Positions 1 to 8,816 of a stretch of DNA of 64,000 nt are shown here, one piece after another (the stretch's first letter is position 1; each line of letters starts with the position of its first letter). The position numbers were made by a program, and so were the translations under genes. Source of the DNA: Nocardia sputorum (GTDB lineage: Bacteria; Actinomycetota; Actinomycetes; Mycobacteriales; Mycobacteriaceae); the NCBI RefSeq assembly GCF_027924405.1, contig NZ_AP026978.1, forward strand, positions 2,356,001 to 2,420,000. The letters are read 5' to 3'. Under the pieces are notes generated by a model. It saw only the letters and a program-made list of their open reading frames with translations, searched no databases and had not been told where the DNA came from.

Positions 1-189
1 TTGCCCGGCCCGCCGCACGGTCGTCGCCGAGCTCCCTCGGCACGGATCATCGGTTCGATCCGGCCGGCACAACCAGACGACACCGGCGTCGTCGAGCGGG
101 TCCGCCGCCGCGCTCACCGACGAGCCCGCCGACAGCCCGATTCCACACACGACGGCCGCAATCGTCCGTGCCCACCGACTTTTTCGCAT
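1..189 (-). CDS. Secreted DUF3089-like protein, N-terminal part
   Basis: This is the first 63 codons of a minus-strand gene cut by the left edge of the window. ATG at 187-189 follows an AGGTAGG-like ribosome site. Residues 1-29 form a typical export signal: a basic start (MRKSRWAR), a hydrophobic core and an Ala-rich end. The mature part opens with VWLCRPDRTDDPC and then a short Ser/Thr stretch. A WLCRP...PC opening is typical of DUF3089 proteins, which have an alpha/beta-hydrolase fold and are thought to be secreted lipases or esterases. Only the signal peptide and first motif are visible, so the catalytic residues cannot be checked. The family call is moderate; the secretion call is stronger. 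Confidence 0.6.
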   Translation of the reverse strand, partial: MRKSRWARTIAAVVCGIGLSAGSSVSAAADPLDDAGVVWLCRPDRTDDPCRGSSATTVRRAGQ

Positions 190-340
190 CGCGCCTACCT
201 CACTGCTTCCGCACCCGGCCACCGGTGCCGAACCGGGAACGCTCGTCCGGGCGCCTGGGTTGGCGTCAGCCTAGCGGCCGTCGCACGGACCGGGACCGCG
301 ATCGTGCGTGTGCCTCACATCCGGCGGCGAGCGGCACCGG

Positions 341-1060
341 TCAGCCCTGCACGAGTCGGGCGAGGCGGTGCCACGCCGGAGAGGAAACACCGGGCAAGGA
401 CTGCGCCGCCAATCGAGCCATGGCGGGGTTGGCGACCGGATCGGTCTCGGATCGGTTGTGCCGGTTCGCGAACCAGCCGCGCGTGCGGTCGGCGAGGGCG
501 GGAAGACGAGGATCGTCGGGTGACCAGTCGTAGGCGGCGTCGTGGTCGAGATAAAGGGCGCGGAATTCGGTGTCGGCGAGGAATTCGCGTTTCTCGGTCA
601 GCCACTTGGCCGCGTCCTCCGGTGCGGCGGTCCGCATGAGAATCCAGCCGTCTCGTTCGAGGCGTATCTGACGCTCGCTGACGCCGAGTGCCCGCAGATC
701 GTCGAGATGGTCGGCGGCTTCCGCGGAGACGAAGAGCCGGTCGCCGCCGCGCAGCTGGGCGAGTTGGTCGCGGGTTCGCCGCAGCCGCGCGATACGGCCC
801 TCGAGGTCGCGGTCTATCTCGGCGACGACCGCGGTGAGCGCCTCCGGATCAGCGTCGAGGACGTCCTTGATGCGGGCCAGCGGTACGCCCGCGTCCGCGA
901 GGACCCGTATCTTGACGAGATCGATGGCGTCGCCGGCGGTGTAGCGCCGATAGCCGGACGAGTCGCGGTCGGGCTCGGCGAGCAGACCGCGCTCGTGGTA
1001 GTGGCGGATGGCTTTGATGGTCACTCCGGCGTATTCCGCCAGCCGGCCGATCGTGATCAT
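341..1060 (-). CDS. MerR-family transcriptional regulator
   Basis: A 239-residue regulator. The winged helix-turn-helix begins at residue 1 (MITIGRLAEYAGVTIKAIRH), followed by the Y/RRY element (SGYRRYTAGDAI) and a coiled-coil dimer helix near residues 75-110 (AEIDRDLEGRIARLRRTRDQ). The C-terminal ~120 residues are rich in charged and aromatic residues and resemble the effector-binding parts of long MerR proteins; no metal-binding Cys cluster is present, so this is not a metal sensor. I chose ATG 1060 because AAAGG lies about 9 nt upstream; the ATG at 1069 directly abuts it. The gene follows the serine hydrolase by 13 nt, so the two are probably co-transcribed and the regulator may control that pair. 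Confidence 0.9.
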   Translation of the reverse strand: MITIGRLAEYAGVTIKAIRHYHERGLLAEPDRDSSGYRRYTAGDAIDLVKIRVLADAGVPLARIKDVLDADPEALTAVVAEIDRDLEGRIARLRRTRDQLAQLRGGDRLFVSAEAADHLDDLRALGVSERQIRLERDGWILMRTAAPEDAAKWLTEKREFLADTEFRALYLDHDAAYDWSPDDPRLPALADRTRGWFANRHNRSETDPVANPAMARLAAQSLPGVSSPAWHRLARLVQG

Positions 1061-1073
1061 GCCGGACATCCTT

Positions 1074-2513
1074 TCACTCGGGGTTTCTTACCGGGACCCG
1101 TCGGGCCAGGCGGCCACCCCCGTTGCGGAAACGCGCTCGGCCGTCGCGGATGTCGTGGTAGGAGACGAGCAGCAGCCGCAGGTATCCGTCGAACGTCTCC
1201 AACGGGTATCCGGCGGGCGCGAAGAGCCCGGGCCGGATCGGCACGTAGCGCTGCGGCGGTGCGGCGGTCGCGCCGCCCGCGAACTCGGTGAAGATGCGCT
1301 CCTGCGCCGCGTCCGCCGGTTCGTAGGTCACCCGCTCCTCGAGCAGGCCGTCGATGACGCCGACGTCGATACGCAGCTGATCCGAACGGTAGGTGCCCAC
1401 ATAAGGGGTGAGATCGATATCTTGCGCGGTTTCGGTGACCAGGGCGGGGATCCGGACGCCGAGGTGCTCGCTCAGCAGCCATCGCAGGATCTCGTCGTGC
1501 AGCATGATCGCGCCCGGGTTGTTGCCGAACGCGGTGAACACCAGGTCGTGTTCGGGCACGACGCACAGGATGGACACGCCGCCGGGCGACGCGCCCGACA
1601 TCGCGAGGACAGTCGTGTCGCCGAACGGGTAGCGCACCCAGCCCAGGCCCATCGGCGGGACGTTCGGTGTGGCCATGTCGTGGGCGATCTGCCGCATCGA
1701 CGCGGTCGACTCGGGCGAGAGGACGCGCGTGCCGGAAGGGGACACCCCGCCCGCGAGGTGGGTGCGTCCGAAAGCGAGCAAGTCGGTGACGGTGCCGATC
1801 GGCGTGCCGCCGGCGGGCCCCCAGGTGTCGGGCAGCATGAACATGCCCGTCGGCTTCATCGTCATGTCCGCGGCCGGGAAGTGGCCGATCGCGGTGCTGC
1901 GCAGGATGGCCTGCCGGGCGGACGTACTGGAATTCGTCATACCGACAGGCGCGTAGATGTCGCGCGCGAGCAGATCGGGGAAGGACAGGCCGGTCACCAC
2001 TTCCAGCAGGCGCCCCGCGACGATCATGCCGCCGTTGGAGTAGCTGAGTTGCTCCCCGGGTTCGAACAGGATGCCGCAATTGCTCGCGAGGCCGTCGACA
2101 TAGGTCTTCAGCGCGTCTCGTCCCCCGGCGTCGGGGAAGAACAAGTCGGCGTCGATACCGTTGGTGTGCGAGACCAGGTGCCGGACCAGGATTCTGTCCG
2201 CCGCGCCCGGCTCGGTCAGGGCGAACTCGGGAAGGTACCGCACCACCGGCGCGTCGAGGTCGAGGCCTCCGCGCTCGACCTGCTGGAGGACCAGCGTGGT
2301 GGTCAACACCTTGGTCACCGAGCCGAACAGGAACCCGGTGTCGTCGAGCATCGGTGCGCCGGTGGCGGCATTGGCGGTGCCGTGGGCGACCACGATCTGC
2401 TCGCCGCCGTGGTAGACCCCGGCGACGAAGCCGGGGACACCATTCGACGCGCAGTGGGCGACGACCTGCTCGCGAATCCGGGCTTCGAGGGTGCGCAGTG
2501 CGTTGTTGTTCAT
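1074..2513 (-). CDS. Beta-lactamase-fold serine hydrolase
   Basis: About 479 residues of the serine beta-lactamase / penicillin-binding-protein-like superfamily (class C type). The nucleophile motif SVTK is at residues 65-68 (FLFGSVTKVL) and the second motif YSN is at about 158-160 (LSYSNGG). A C-terminal region of about 130 residues (after roughly 350) resembles the lipocalin-like tail of many such esterases. There is no convincing signal peptide, so it is probably a cytoplasmic esterase or peptidase, not a drug-resistance enzyme. An in-frame TTG at 2552 would add 13 residues; I prefer the ATG. Lies 13 nt upstream of the MerR gene on the same strand. Substrate unknown. Confidence 0.88.
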   Translation of the reverse strand: MNNNALRTLEARIREQVVAHCASNGVPGFVAGVYHGGEQIVVAHGTANAATGAPMLDDTGFLFGSVTKVLTTTLVLQQVERGGLDLDAPVVRYLPEFALTEPGAADRILVRHLVSHTNGIDADLFFPDAGGRDALKTYVDGLASNCGILFEPGEQLSYSNGGMIVAGRLLEVVTGLSFPDLLARDIYAPVGMTNSSTSARQAILRSTAIGHFPAADMTMKPTGMFMLPDTWGPAGGTPIGTVTDLLAFGRTHLAGGVSPSGTRVLSPESTASMRQIAHDMATPNVPPMGLGWVRYPFGDTTVLAMSGASPGGVSILCVVPEHDLVFTAFGNNPGAIMLHDEILRWLLSEHLGVRIPALVTETAQDIDLTPYVGTYRSDQLRIDVGVIDGLLEERVTYEPADAAQERIFTEFAGGATAAPPQRYVPIRPGLFAPAGYPLETFDGYLRLLLVSYHDIRDGRARFRNGGGRLARRVPVRNPE

Positions 2514-2879
2514 GCCGACCACCGTCCAACCTTCACCCAGGGGCAAGGTCAAGGCCGCGAGCGGAATTCGGTCCGATCGACCTGCGGCGGCCGTGCTGTG
2601 GGCACTAAACCAGCCACGGCGACCGACCGGGACTCACTGGATCTATGAGAATCGCCGTCAACATGATGATGTGAACGCATCGCCGATATGGGTCGATGTC
2701 CTGCTCATATCTAACGGATCATGGTGCATTCGGCTGGAAGTCTTCCATTCTCACGAGAATAGTGACTAACATATTGCTCGGATCCCCTCGGCTGACCCGT
2801 GCGGCTGGACACCTGCCCGCCGGCGCGGGTGCCGGTCGATACGCGGCGCGTGGATCGAAGCGAAAGGATGCATCGACGC
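2514..2879. other. Divergent intergenic region
   Basis: Gene-free stretch between the serine hydrolase (minus) and the small membrane proteins (plus). The part nearest the plus-strand genes is AT-richer than its surroundings and holds one perfect palindrome (2747-2760) with a TAACAT hexamer (2767-2772) just after it. I see no coding potential and no RNA gene. Confidence 0.5.
2747..2760. promoter_or_regulatory. Palindrome ATTCTC-AC-GAGAAT, candidate operator
   Basis: A perfect inverted repeat with 6-bp arms and a 2-nt centre, about 120 bp upstream of the small membrane-protein pair. A possible -10 (TAACAT, 2767-2772) follows within 7 nt, so a bound repressor would cover the promoter. Which regulator binds is unknown; the MerR gene 1.7 kb away is one possibility. 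Confidence 0.3.
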
Positions 2880-3104
2880 ATGCTCAAGAGACTCGACCGA
2901 ATACTCGGTTATGAGATGAAGGTCTCCGAGTTCCTCGGCACCCTCATCATCATCGGCGTTCCCTACGGGCTGGCCGGGGTGGTCTGGACGCTCACGCACA
3001 CCAGCCATCTGCGCGACATGCACGGCATCGATCTGGTGATCTCGTTCCTGGGATCGATCGTGTGCTGGCCGGTGCTCACCTTCTCGAACGTGTGCATGAC
3101 CTGA
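2880..3104 (+). CDS. Small two-helix membrane protein
   Basis: A 74-residue protein starting MLKRLDRILGYEMKVSEFLG. Two hydrophobic helices are visible: about residues 18-37 (LGTLIIIGVPYGLAGVVWTL) and about 49-66 (IDLVISFLGSIVCWPVLTF). ATG 2880 is preferred because AAAGG sits about 12 nt upstream; the in-frame ATG at 2868 abuts that site. The stop TGA shares its A with the start of the next gene (TGATG), so the two small membrane proteins are translationally coupled. They lie just upstream of the mce operon on the same strand. I do not recognise a named family. Confidence 0.65.
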   Translation: MLKRLDRILGYEMKVSEFLGTLIIIGVPYGLAGVVWTLTHTSHLRDMHGIDLVISFLGSIVCWPVLTFSNVCMT

Positions 3105-3292
3105 TGATGGCTTTGGTATGGCTCATCGACGTTCTCGTGATCGTGGTCAAGATCCTCGGTGGGCAGATGAAGGTGAATCCCGTGCTTCGCGCCGGGTTGT
3201 GGGTGGCAGTGCTGAGCCTGTTCCTGGCCGGCTGCGCGGTGCTCGTCGCGCTCGTGGTGTTGCTGCAACGGTGGCTGGAAGCTCTCGCTTAA
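3104..3292 (+). CDS. Small membrane protein coupled to the previous gene
   Basis: A 62-residue protein starting MMALVWLIDVLVIVVKILGG. It has two hydrophobic stretches (about 4-18 and 32-54, the second AGLWVAVLSLFLAGCAVLVA). ATG 3104 overlaps the upstream TGA. Its position between another small membrane protein and a lipid-import operon suggests an envelope role, but nothing in the sequence proves a functional link: 294 bp and a candidate operator separate it from yrbEA. Function unknown. Confidence 0.6.
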   Translation: MMALVWLIDVLVIVVKILGGQMKVNPVLRAGLWVAVLSLFLAGCAVLVALVVLLQRWLEALA

Positions 3293-3501
3293 CCGTCTCG
3301 CGATGCGTTCATGAATGTTGGAATAGAGAGTTACATACTGACTTTGTGAGCGTGATCGTCAAGTGGTGTCGACGTGATCGACGACTCATATGAGCACTTC
3401 GAGACGGGTGTCGCCCTAAGCTCGGCGAGCTCGAGGCGAAGTTCGCCGCTTCGATGACCAAAGAAATTGTCAATCACTTGTCTCTTGTATGACGTCTGTG
3501 A

Positions 3502-3521
3502 CGTGTGCAACACTGCACACG
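3502..3521. promoter_or_regulatory. Inverted repeat CGTGTGCA-N4-TGCACACG before the mce operon
   Basis: A perfect inverted repeat with 8-bp arms and a 4-nt centre (ACAC), about 65 bp upstream of the yrbEA start. A weak promoter-like pair lies just upstream (TTGTCA 3467-3472, TATGAC 3488-3493, 15-bp spacer). The symmetry and position fit an operator for a TetR- or GntR-type repressor of the mce operon. No candidate regulator gene is adjacent. Confidence 0.45.
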
Positions 3522-3585
3522 CTCCGCGCCATCGAAGGGGCGGCCGCTGGCGCGGCGGACGAGAAATCGAAAGGAACGGCCACCA

Positions 3586-4461
3586 GTGACTGCCTCGCTG
3601 CGAACGCCGGCCGACAAGCAACCGCCACCGGAACCGGGCGAAGTCGAGAAGATGATCGCCGGCGCTTCGGGGTTGTGGCGGCGCCACCCCCAGCGCTCAC
3701 TGGAAACCCTCGGCCGGCAGGTCACTTTGGGCCGCGAAGCGATCGTCCAACTCTTCGTCTCACTGGTGCGCGGGCGCTTTCCCTACCAGGAGTTCATCAA
3801 GCAGTGCGCCTTCATGGCCAACGTGTCGGCGGCGCCGACCGTGTTCGTGGCCATTCCGATCGCCGTCGTGGTCTCCATTCAGGTCGGCGCTCTGGTGAAC
3901 CAAGTGGGCGCGACGACATTCATCGGCGCCGTAGCGGGATTGGGCATCATCCGCCAAGGCGCGCCCTTGGTGTCGGCGTTGATGGTGGCCGGTGCGGTCG
4001 GCTCGGCGATCTGTGCCGATCTGGGATCGCGGACCATCCGGGAAGAGATCGACGCGATGATGGTGATGGGCGTCGATCCGGTGCGCCGCCTGGTCGCGCC
4101 CCGGCTCGCGGCGGCGGTGCTGGTGAGCGTCTTGCTCTGCGGCTTCGTCGTCTTCGTCGGATTCGCGACCGCGTACATGTTCAACGTGTACGCGCAATCC
4201 GGGACGCCGGGCTCGTTCATCAGCTCGTTCGCCTCCTTCGCGGTGGCGAACGACCTGATCATCGCCTTGGTCAAAGCCGCGATCTTCGGCGTGCTCACCG
4301 CGGTGATCGCCTGTGACATCGGCTTGCACGCGCACGGCGGCCCCGGCGGCGTGGCGAACGCGGTCAACTCGGCGGTGGTCAGCTCCGCGCTGATGTTGTT
4401 CGCCACCAACATCATCCTCACCCAGCTGTACAACACCTTGTTCCCGGCGAAGGTGGTGTGA
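3586..4461 (+). CDS. yrbEA: YrbE/MlaE-type permease, first subunit
   Basis: A 291-residue integral membrane protein of the MlaE/YrbE family, the permease half of an Mce ABC-type lipid importer. After a ~75-residue N-terminal part come hydrophobic helices (AAPTVFVAIPIAVVVSIQVG; VLVSVLLCGFVVFVGFATAY) and the conserved loop SAICADLGSRTIREEIDAM with the EEIDA motif that contacts the ATPase in this family. GTG 3586 has AAGGA 10 nt upstream; the longer in-frame start at 3505 lies inside the candidate operator region. It is the first gene of a chain of eight yrbE/mce genes, most of them overlapping. The ATPase (MceG/Mkl) is not in the window, as is usual for actinobacterial mce loci. Confidence 0.95.
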   Translation: MTASLRTPADKQPPPEPGEVEKMIAGASGLWRRHPQRSLETLGRQVTLGREAIVQLFVSLVRGRFPYQEFIKQCAFMANVSAAPTVFVAIPIAVVVSIQVGALVNQVGATTFIGAVAGLGIIRQGAPLVSALMVAGAVGSAICADLGSRTIREEIDAMMVMGVDPVRRLVAPRLAAAVLVSVLLCGFVVFVGFATAYMFNVYAQSGTPGSFISSFASFAVANDLIIALVKAAIFGVLTAVIACDIGLHAHGGPGGVANAVNSAVVSSALMLFATNIILTQLYNTLFPAKVV

Positions 4462-5327
4462 GAATGGCGAGCACCTACACACCTCCGGCGCTGAAACCGC
4501 TGCGCAGTGTCGGAAAGACCGCGCTGGCGCCGGTGCACGCCAACCAGCGCCTCGGGCATCAGGCCATCACGTTCTTCCAGGCTCTCGGCGCCATCCCGTT
4601 CGTGCTCCGGCACTATCGCCGTGAGGTGGCGCGGCTGACGGCCGACATCGGCTGGGGCAACGGCTCACTCATCGTCGGTGGCGGCACGATCGGCGTCGTC
4701 GTCATCTTGTGCGCGTTCGGCGGCATCATCGTCGGGATGGAGTCGTTCACGGCGCTGAACCTCCTCACGATGTCCCCGCTCACCGGCGCGATCTCCGGAT
4801 TCGCCACCACCAGGGAACTCGCGCCGATCCTGGCGACCTTGGCCTTCGCGATCCAGGCCGGCTGCCGGTTCACCGCTCAATTGGGCGCGATGCGGATCTC
4901 CGAGGAGATCGACGCGCTGGAGTCCATCGCCATCCGCCCGCTTCCGTACCTGATCAGCACGCGCATGATCGCCTCGACCCTGACCATCATCCCGCTGTAC
5001 AGCATCGGTCTCGCCACCGCCTATCTGACCACCAAGATCACGGTGCTGTTCCTGGGCGGAACGGCGGCCGGCACCTACGACCACTACTTCTTCCAGTTCC
5101 TGATCGGCACGGATGTCTTCTTCTCCCTGCTCAAAGTCGTGGTGTTCGTGATGCTCTCGACGTTCATCCAGTGCTACTACGGCTATGTCGCCACCGGCGG
5201 CCCGGAAGGCGTCGGGGTCGCGGCCGGGCGTGCCATCAAGATGGTGATCGTCGTGATGGTCTTCGCGAATCTCTTTCTGACCTTGACCATCTGGGGCATC
5301 GATCCCGGATTCCGGATTTCGGGGTAG
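4458..5327 (+). CDS. yrbEB: YrbE/MlaE-type permease, second subunit
   Basis: A 289-residue partner permease of the same family. The core carries FGGIIVGMESFTALNLLT, the conserved loop with AQLGAMRISEEIDALESI, and several further membrane helices. GTG 4458 overlaps the previous stop (GTGA); an ATG two codons later at 4464 is an alternative. With yrbEA it should form a heterodimeric permease through which substrate delivered by the Mce proteins passes. Substrate class (sterol, fatty acid, mycolic acid or other) cannot be read from the sequence. Confidence 0.95.
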   Translation: MRMASTYTPPALKPLRSVGKTALAPVHANQRLGHQAITFFQALGAIPFVLRHYRREVARLTADIGWGNGSLIVGGGTIGVVVILCAFGGIIVGMESFTALNLLTMSPLTGAISGFATTRELAPILATLAFAIQAGCRFTAQLGAMRISEEIDALESIAIRPLPYLISTRMIASTLTIIPLYSIGLATAYLTTKITVLFLGGTAAGTYDHYFFQFLIGTDVFFSLLKVVVFVMLSTFIQCYYGYVATGGPEGVGVAAGRAIKMVIVVMVFANLFLTLTIWGIDPGFRISG

Positions 5328-5335
5328 GGCCGACG

Positions 5336-6787
5336 ATGATTCTGGACCCCAGTGGCCGCGGACCGAGCGCCAGGCAGCTGACCCTCGCCGGGCTGGCGGT
5401 GCTGACCACGATCGCGGTGCTGCTGTACCTGCTGGCGCTGCGCTACACCGGCTATTTCGAGGACAAGGTCCCGGTGACCGTCGTGCTCACCAGCACCGGC
5501 GACGGCTTGCCCGGGCGGGCGGACGTCAAGTTCCGCGGCATGGTCGTGGGCCGGGTGGCCGCGGTGGACGTGGTGGCGCGCGGCGCTCGCCAGGAAGCGC
5601 ACGTGGACCTGCGACCGGAGGTGGCCTCGACCATTCCGGTGAACGTGACCGCCCGGGTGATCCCGAACAATCTGTTCGGCGTCACGGCGATCGAACTCGT
5701 CGACAACGGGCCGGAACCGAAGACGCTGCGCGCCGGTGCGACCATCCCGGAGGACACCGGCAGCGAGACGGTCGCGCTGCAAACCACCTTGAACGTCCTG
5801 CGCAACGTGCTCGACAACATCCAGCCCGAGAAATTGGGCCGGGTGCTGGCCACCCTGGCGGCGGCGCTGGATCCCGCGGCCCGCGCGCCCGGCTCGACGG
5901 TGCAGCGCCTGGACGTCTGGCTGACGGAGATCCGGGCGACACCCGGTGTCGACACGCTGCTCGGAGATCTCGGGCGGGCGTCGATCGCGCTGAGCCAGTC
6001 GGCGCCGGAGTTGGTCGGAGTGCTGTCGGAGTCGGTGACCACCGCGCGAACCCTGGCCGAACGACGAGCGAAACTCATCGATCTGCTGGCCACCGGGAAT
6101 GCCACGGTCGATACGGTCAACGCCCTGTTCGCCCGCAATCCGGACGCGGGCAAGTTCCTCGTCGCCGGGCTGGACGATCTGTTCGGCGGTTTGGCCAAGG
6201 ACCCGGAAGCCATCCCCTACACGGCCGCGAACCTGAACGTGGCTTTGCAACGGCTGGCCACCACGTTCCGCTACGGTCCGGCCAAACAGATGGTGTGGAA
6301 GATGGACGTGTCGTTCACGCCGTTCCAGCAGTACACGGCGAAGGACTGCCCGCACTACGGCGACCAATACGGCCCTCGCTGCGGCGGCGCAACGGTACCC
6401 GAGGTGGCGCCGGAGCAGAACTATCCGCCGCAACTGATGCCGAAGTGGCTCGACGCGGCAGGACCTCCGCCGGTACCGGTGGCGCCCGCACCCCTCGGTG
6501 CGATGGGGCTGGTGCTTCCCGGGCTACCGCCGATTCCGGGTCTTCCCTTCCTCCCGGGGCTGCCGTCCATCCCGGGACTCTCGCCGGCGCCGAATGCCGT
6601 CGCGCCGACCGAGCCCGCCACGCGGAATCCCGGCACCGGGGCCGAGCCGATCGCACTGCGCGGATCCGATGCTGTCGCGGCCATCGTGGGAACGCGACCC
6701 ACCGTGGCGCAGTACCTGCTGTTGAGCCCGGTACTGGCGGGCGGGTCGGTCACCGTGTCCGCCCACGACGAAGGACGGGGCAAATGA
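5336..6787 (+). CDS. mceA: Mce family protein A
   Basis: A 483-residue Mce protein. An N-terminal membrane anchor (about residues 13-35, LTLAGLAVLTTIAVLLYLLA) is followed by the Mce domain (about 43-120; VTVVLTSTGDGLPGRADVKF and GMVVGRVAAVDV) and a helical region to about residue 320. The C-terminal ~100 residues are Pro/Gly-rich with a repeated PGLPxIPGLP-like pattern (about 395-425), common in MceA tails. The 5' end is 9 nt after yrbEB. Mce proteins are exported and assemble as a hetero-oligomeric tunnel that carries lipid across the periplasm. Position after two permeases makes this the A subunit. Confidence 0.93.
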   Translation: MILDPSGRGPSARQLTLAGLAVLTTIAVLLYLLALRYTGYFEDKVPVTVVLTSTGDGLPGRADVKFRGMVVGRVAAVDVVARGARQEAHVDLRPEVASTIPVNVTARVIPNNLFGVTAIELVDNGPEPKTLRAGATIPEDTGSETVALQTTLNVLRNVLDNIQPEKLGRVLATLAAALDPAARAPGSTVQRLDVWLTEIRATPGVDTLLGDLGRASIALSQSAPELVGVLSESVTTARTLAERRAKLIDLLATGNATVDTVNALFARNPDAGKFLVAGLDDLFGGLAKDPEAIPYTAANLNVALQRLATTFRYGPAKQMVWKMDVSFTPFQQYTAKDCPHYGDQYGPRCGGATVPEVAPEQNYPPQLMPKWLDAAGPPPVPVAPAPLGAMGLVLPGLPPIPGLPFLPGLPSIPGLSPAPNAVAPTEPATRNPGTGAEPIALRGSDAVAAIVGTRPTVAQYLLLSPVLAGGSVTVSAHDEGRGK

Positions 6788-7806
6788 AATCGGCCAAGGC
6801 GCTGGCGGGCTTCAGCTTCTTCGCGGTGGTGGCCGTCGCGCTCACCTTCACCATCTGGTCCACTCTGCAGCGGTCGGTCGACGGCGACACCCACCGCTAT
6901 TCGGCGATCTTCTCCGACGTGCTCGGCCTGCGCGTCGGGGACGACGTGCGGATGGCGGGCGTGCGGGTCGGGCGCGTGGACGAGATCGATTTCACCGACG
7001 GCTACCGGGCCAAGGTCGATTTCCGGATCGATGAACGCCAGCATCTCACCACCACGACGAAGGCGCTGGTGCGCTACCAGAACCTGATCGGCCAGCGCTA
7101 TATCGCCCTGGCGCCGGGCAAGGAGGCGGGCGCCGTCGTCGAAGCCGGTGCGCAGATCCCCTTGGAGCGCACCGAGCCGTCGTTCGACGTGTCCGCGTTG
7201 CTGTCCGGATTCGAACCGCTGTTCAGCGTGTTGCAGCCGGATCAGGTGAATTCGCTGTCGGAGACGTTGATCCAGGCGCTGCAGGGCAATCAGGTGTCCC
7301 TGCGCAGCCTCATCGTGCAAGCCTCCGAGCTCGCGGGCACCTTCGGGCAGCGCGACGAGATCCTGGGGGAGGTGCTGGGCAATCTCAGCTCGGTGGTCAG
7401 CGGTCTGGCCCACCGCAGTGGCGAGCTGGAGACGTTGATCACGCAGGCCAGGGCGCTGGTGGAGGCCCTCTACTCGCAAGGAGAGAGCTTGAAGCACTCG
7501 GTCGACCGGGTGGCAGACACGACCGACTCGCTGACCCGGCTGATCATGCAGGTCAAGCCGGGCCTGGCGGGGGCGCAGCACGACGCCACCACGGGCGTCG
7601 CGTTGCTGTTGCTCAACGGCGCGTCCCTGGATCGGGCCGCGGTCGAACTGCCCGCCGTTCTCAACGGCGTCGCCCGCTTCACCAGCAACGGCGCCTACGG
7701 AAACGCGTATCTGTGCAGCCTCGACGTGTCGTTGTGGGGCGTGGTATTGCCGCCGGGATTGTTCTCCCAGGTGGGCGGCAATTCGCACTCGGAGGTGTGC
7801 CGGTGA
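6784..7806 (+). CDS. mceB: Mce family protein B
   Basis: A 340-residue Mce protein. Membrane anchor at about 8-27 (AGFSFFAVVAVALTFTIW), Mce domain at about 35-115 (LRVGDDVRMAGVRVGRVDEI; YQNLIGQRYIALAPG), then a long helical region to about 280 and a short C-terminal segment with two Cys (YLCSLDVS and SEVCR). ATG 6784 overlaps the mceA stop by 4 nt. Expected to be one of six different subunits of the tunnel. Confidence 0.93.
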   Translation: MKSAKALAGFSFFAVVAVALTFTIWSTLQRSVDGDTHRYSAIFSDVLGLRVGDDVRMAGVRVGRVDEIDFTDGYRAKVDFRIDERQHLTTTTKALVRYQNLIGQRYIALAPGKEAGAVVEAGAQIPLERTEPSFDVSALLSGFEPLFSVLQPDQVNSLSETLIQALQGNQVSLRSLIVQASELAGTFGQRDEILGEVLGNLSSVVSGLAHRSGELETLITQARALVEALYSQGESLKHSVDRVADTTDSLTRLIMQVKPGLAGAQHDATTGVALLLLNGASLDRAAVELPAVLNGVARFTSNGAYGNAYLCSLDVSLWGVVLPPGLFSQVGGNSHSEVCR

Positions 7807-8816
7807 TCGGGCGCCTTCCGACCCCGGGTTTCCTACGGAATCGGTACCTGCGGCTCGGCTTGATCGCGGCCGCCACGGTGGCGGCTCTGCTGATCGGATC
7901 GAGTGTCCTGACCCAGGCCCGGCTGGGCGACAAGACGATTCACGCCGAATTCGCCCAGGCTGCCGGTCTCCGTCCCGGCGCGACGGTGGACGTCTCCGGG
8001 ATCGAAGTCGGCGAGGTGCACTCCGTGCGCCTCGAGGGCACCAAAGTCCTGGTGGACCTGAAGGTCCGGCGCGATCTTCGGTTGGGCGCGGACGCGCGCG
8101 CGGCGATCGAGATGTCGACGATCCTCGGCCGATTGCACGTCGACCTGGTCCCCGGCGACGGCAAGGGATTGCCGGGCAACCGCATTCGGTTGGAGAACAC
8201 CTCGGTGCCGTACAACCTGAGCAAGGTCATCCAGGACCCGAAGTACAAGAACTCCTTCGAACGCATCGAACGCCTCGACCCGCAGAAACTGCGCCAAGCG
8301 CTGGATCTGGTCGACCAGCAGCTGGGGGATTCCCCGCAGCTGGCGGTCCAGGCGCTCGACAGCATCGGCGCGCTCGCCAAAGTCGTCACCGATCGCCGGG
8401 ACGAGGTGGACGCGCTGCTGAAGAGCATGGATCAGGTGTCCCAGCTCGTCTCCGACAATCAGAACAGCGTGCTGCTGTTGCTGACCCGCGGCGAAGCGAT
8501 CGGCAACGCGGTGCGGCAGCGGCAGGACCTGCTGAAGCAGCTACTCGACAACGTCGCGGCCCTGTCGCGACTGCTCCAGGAGATGGGGGTGGAGAACAAC
8601 GATCAGCTGGCGCCGCTGATCCACGATCTGAACACCATGTCGGAGGGTTTGCAGAAGAACCGCGACAACCTGGACCGGCTCTACGAGAACATGCCGATCG
8701 CGTTGCGGCAGTTCAACAACGCCGTCGGCAACGGGCCGTACGGCGACGTGTGGGCGCCCTGGTTCTTCCCGGACAACTGGCTGTGTTTCGCCCGAGCCGT
8801 ACAGGGGTGCAACTGA
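7803..8816 (+). CDS. mceC: Mce family protein C
   Basis: A 337-residue Mce protein starting at GTG 7803, which overlaps the mceB stop (GTGA). Membrane anchor at about 17-35 (LGLIAAATVAALLIGSSVL), Mce domain at about 44-125 (LRPGATVDVSGIEVGEVHSV), long helical segment, and a C-terminal end with the WFFPDNWLC sequence. Same expected role as its neighbours in the lipid-transfer tunnel. Confidence 0.93.
   Translation: MIGRLPTPGFLRNRYLRLGLIAAATVAALLIGSSVLTQARLGDKTIHAEFAQAAGLRPGATVDVSGIEVGEVHSVRLEGTKVLVDLKVRRDLRLGADARAAIEMSTILGRLHVDLVPGDGKGLPGNRIRLENTSVPYNLSKVIQDPKYKNSFERIERLDPQKLRQALDLVDQQLGDSPQLAVQALDSIGALAKVVTDRRDEVDALLKSMDQVSQLVSDNQNSVLLLLTRGEAIGNAVRQRQDLLKQLLDNVAALSRLLQEMGVENNDQLAPLIHDLNTMSEGLQKNRDNLDRLYENMPIALRQFNNAVGNGPYGDVWAPWFFPDNWLCFARAVQGCN

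Noticed and set aside
1074..2513. Beta-lactam resistance gene
   Set aside because: It has the fold and motifs but no signal peptide and the wrong context; these are usually esterases.
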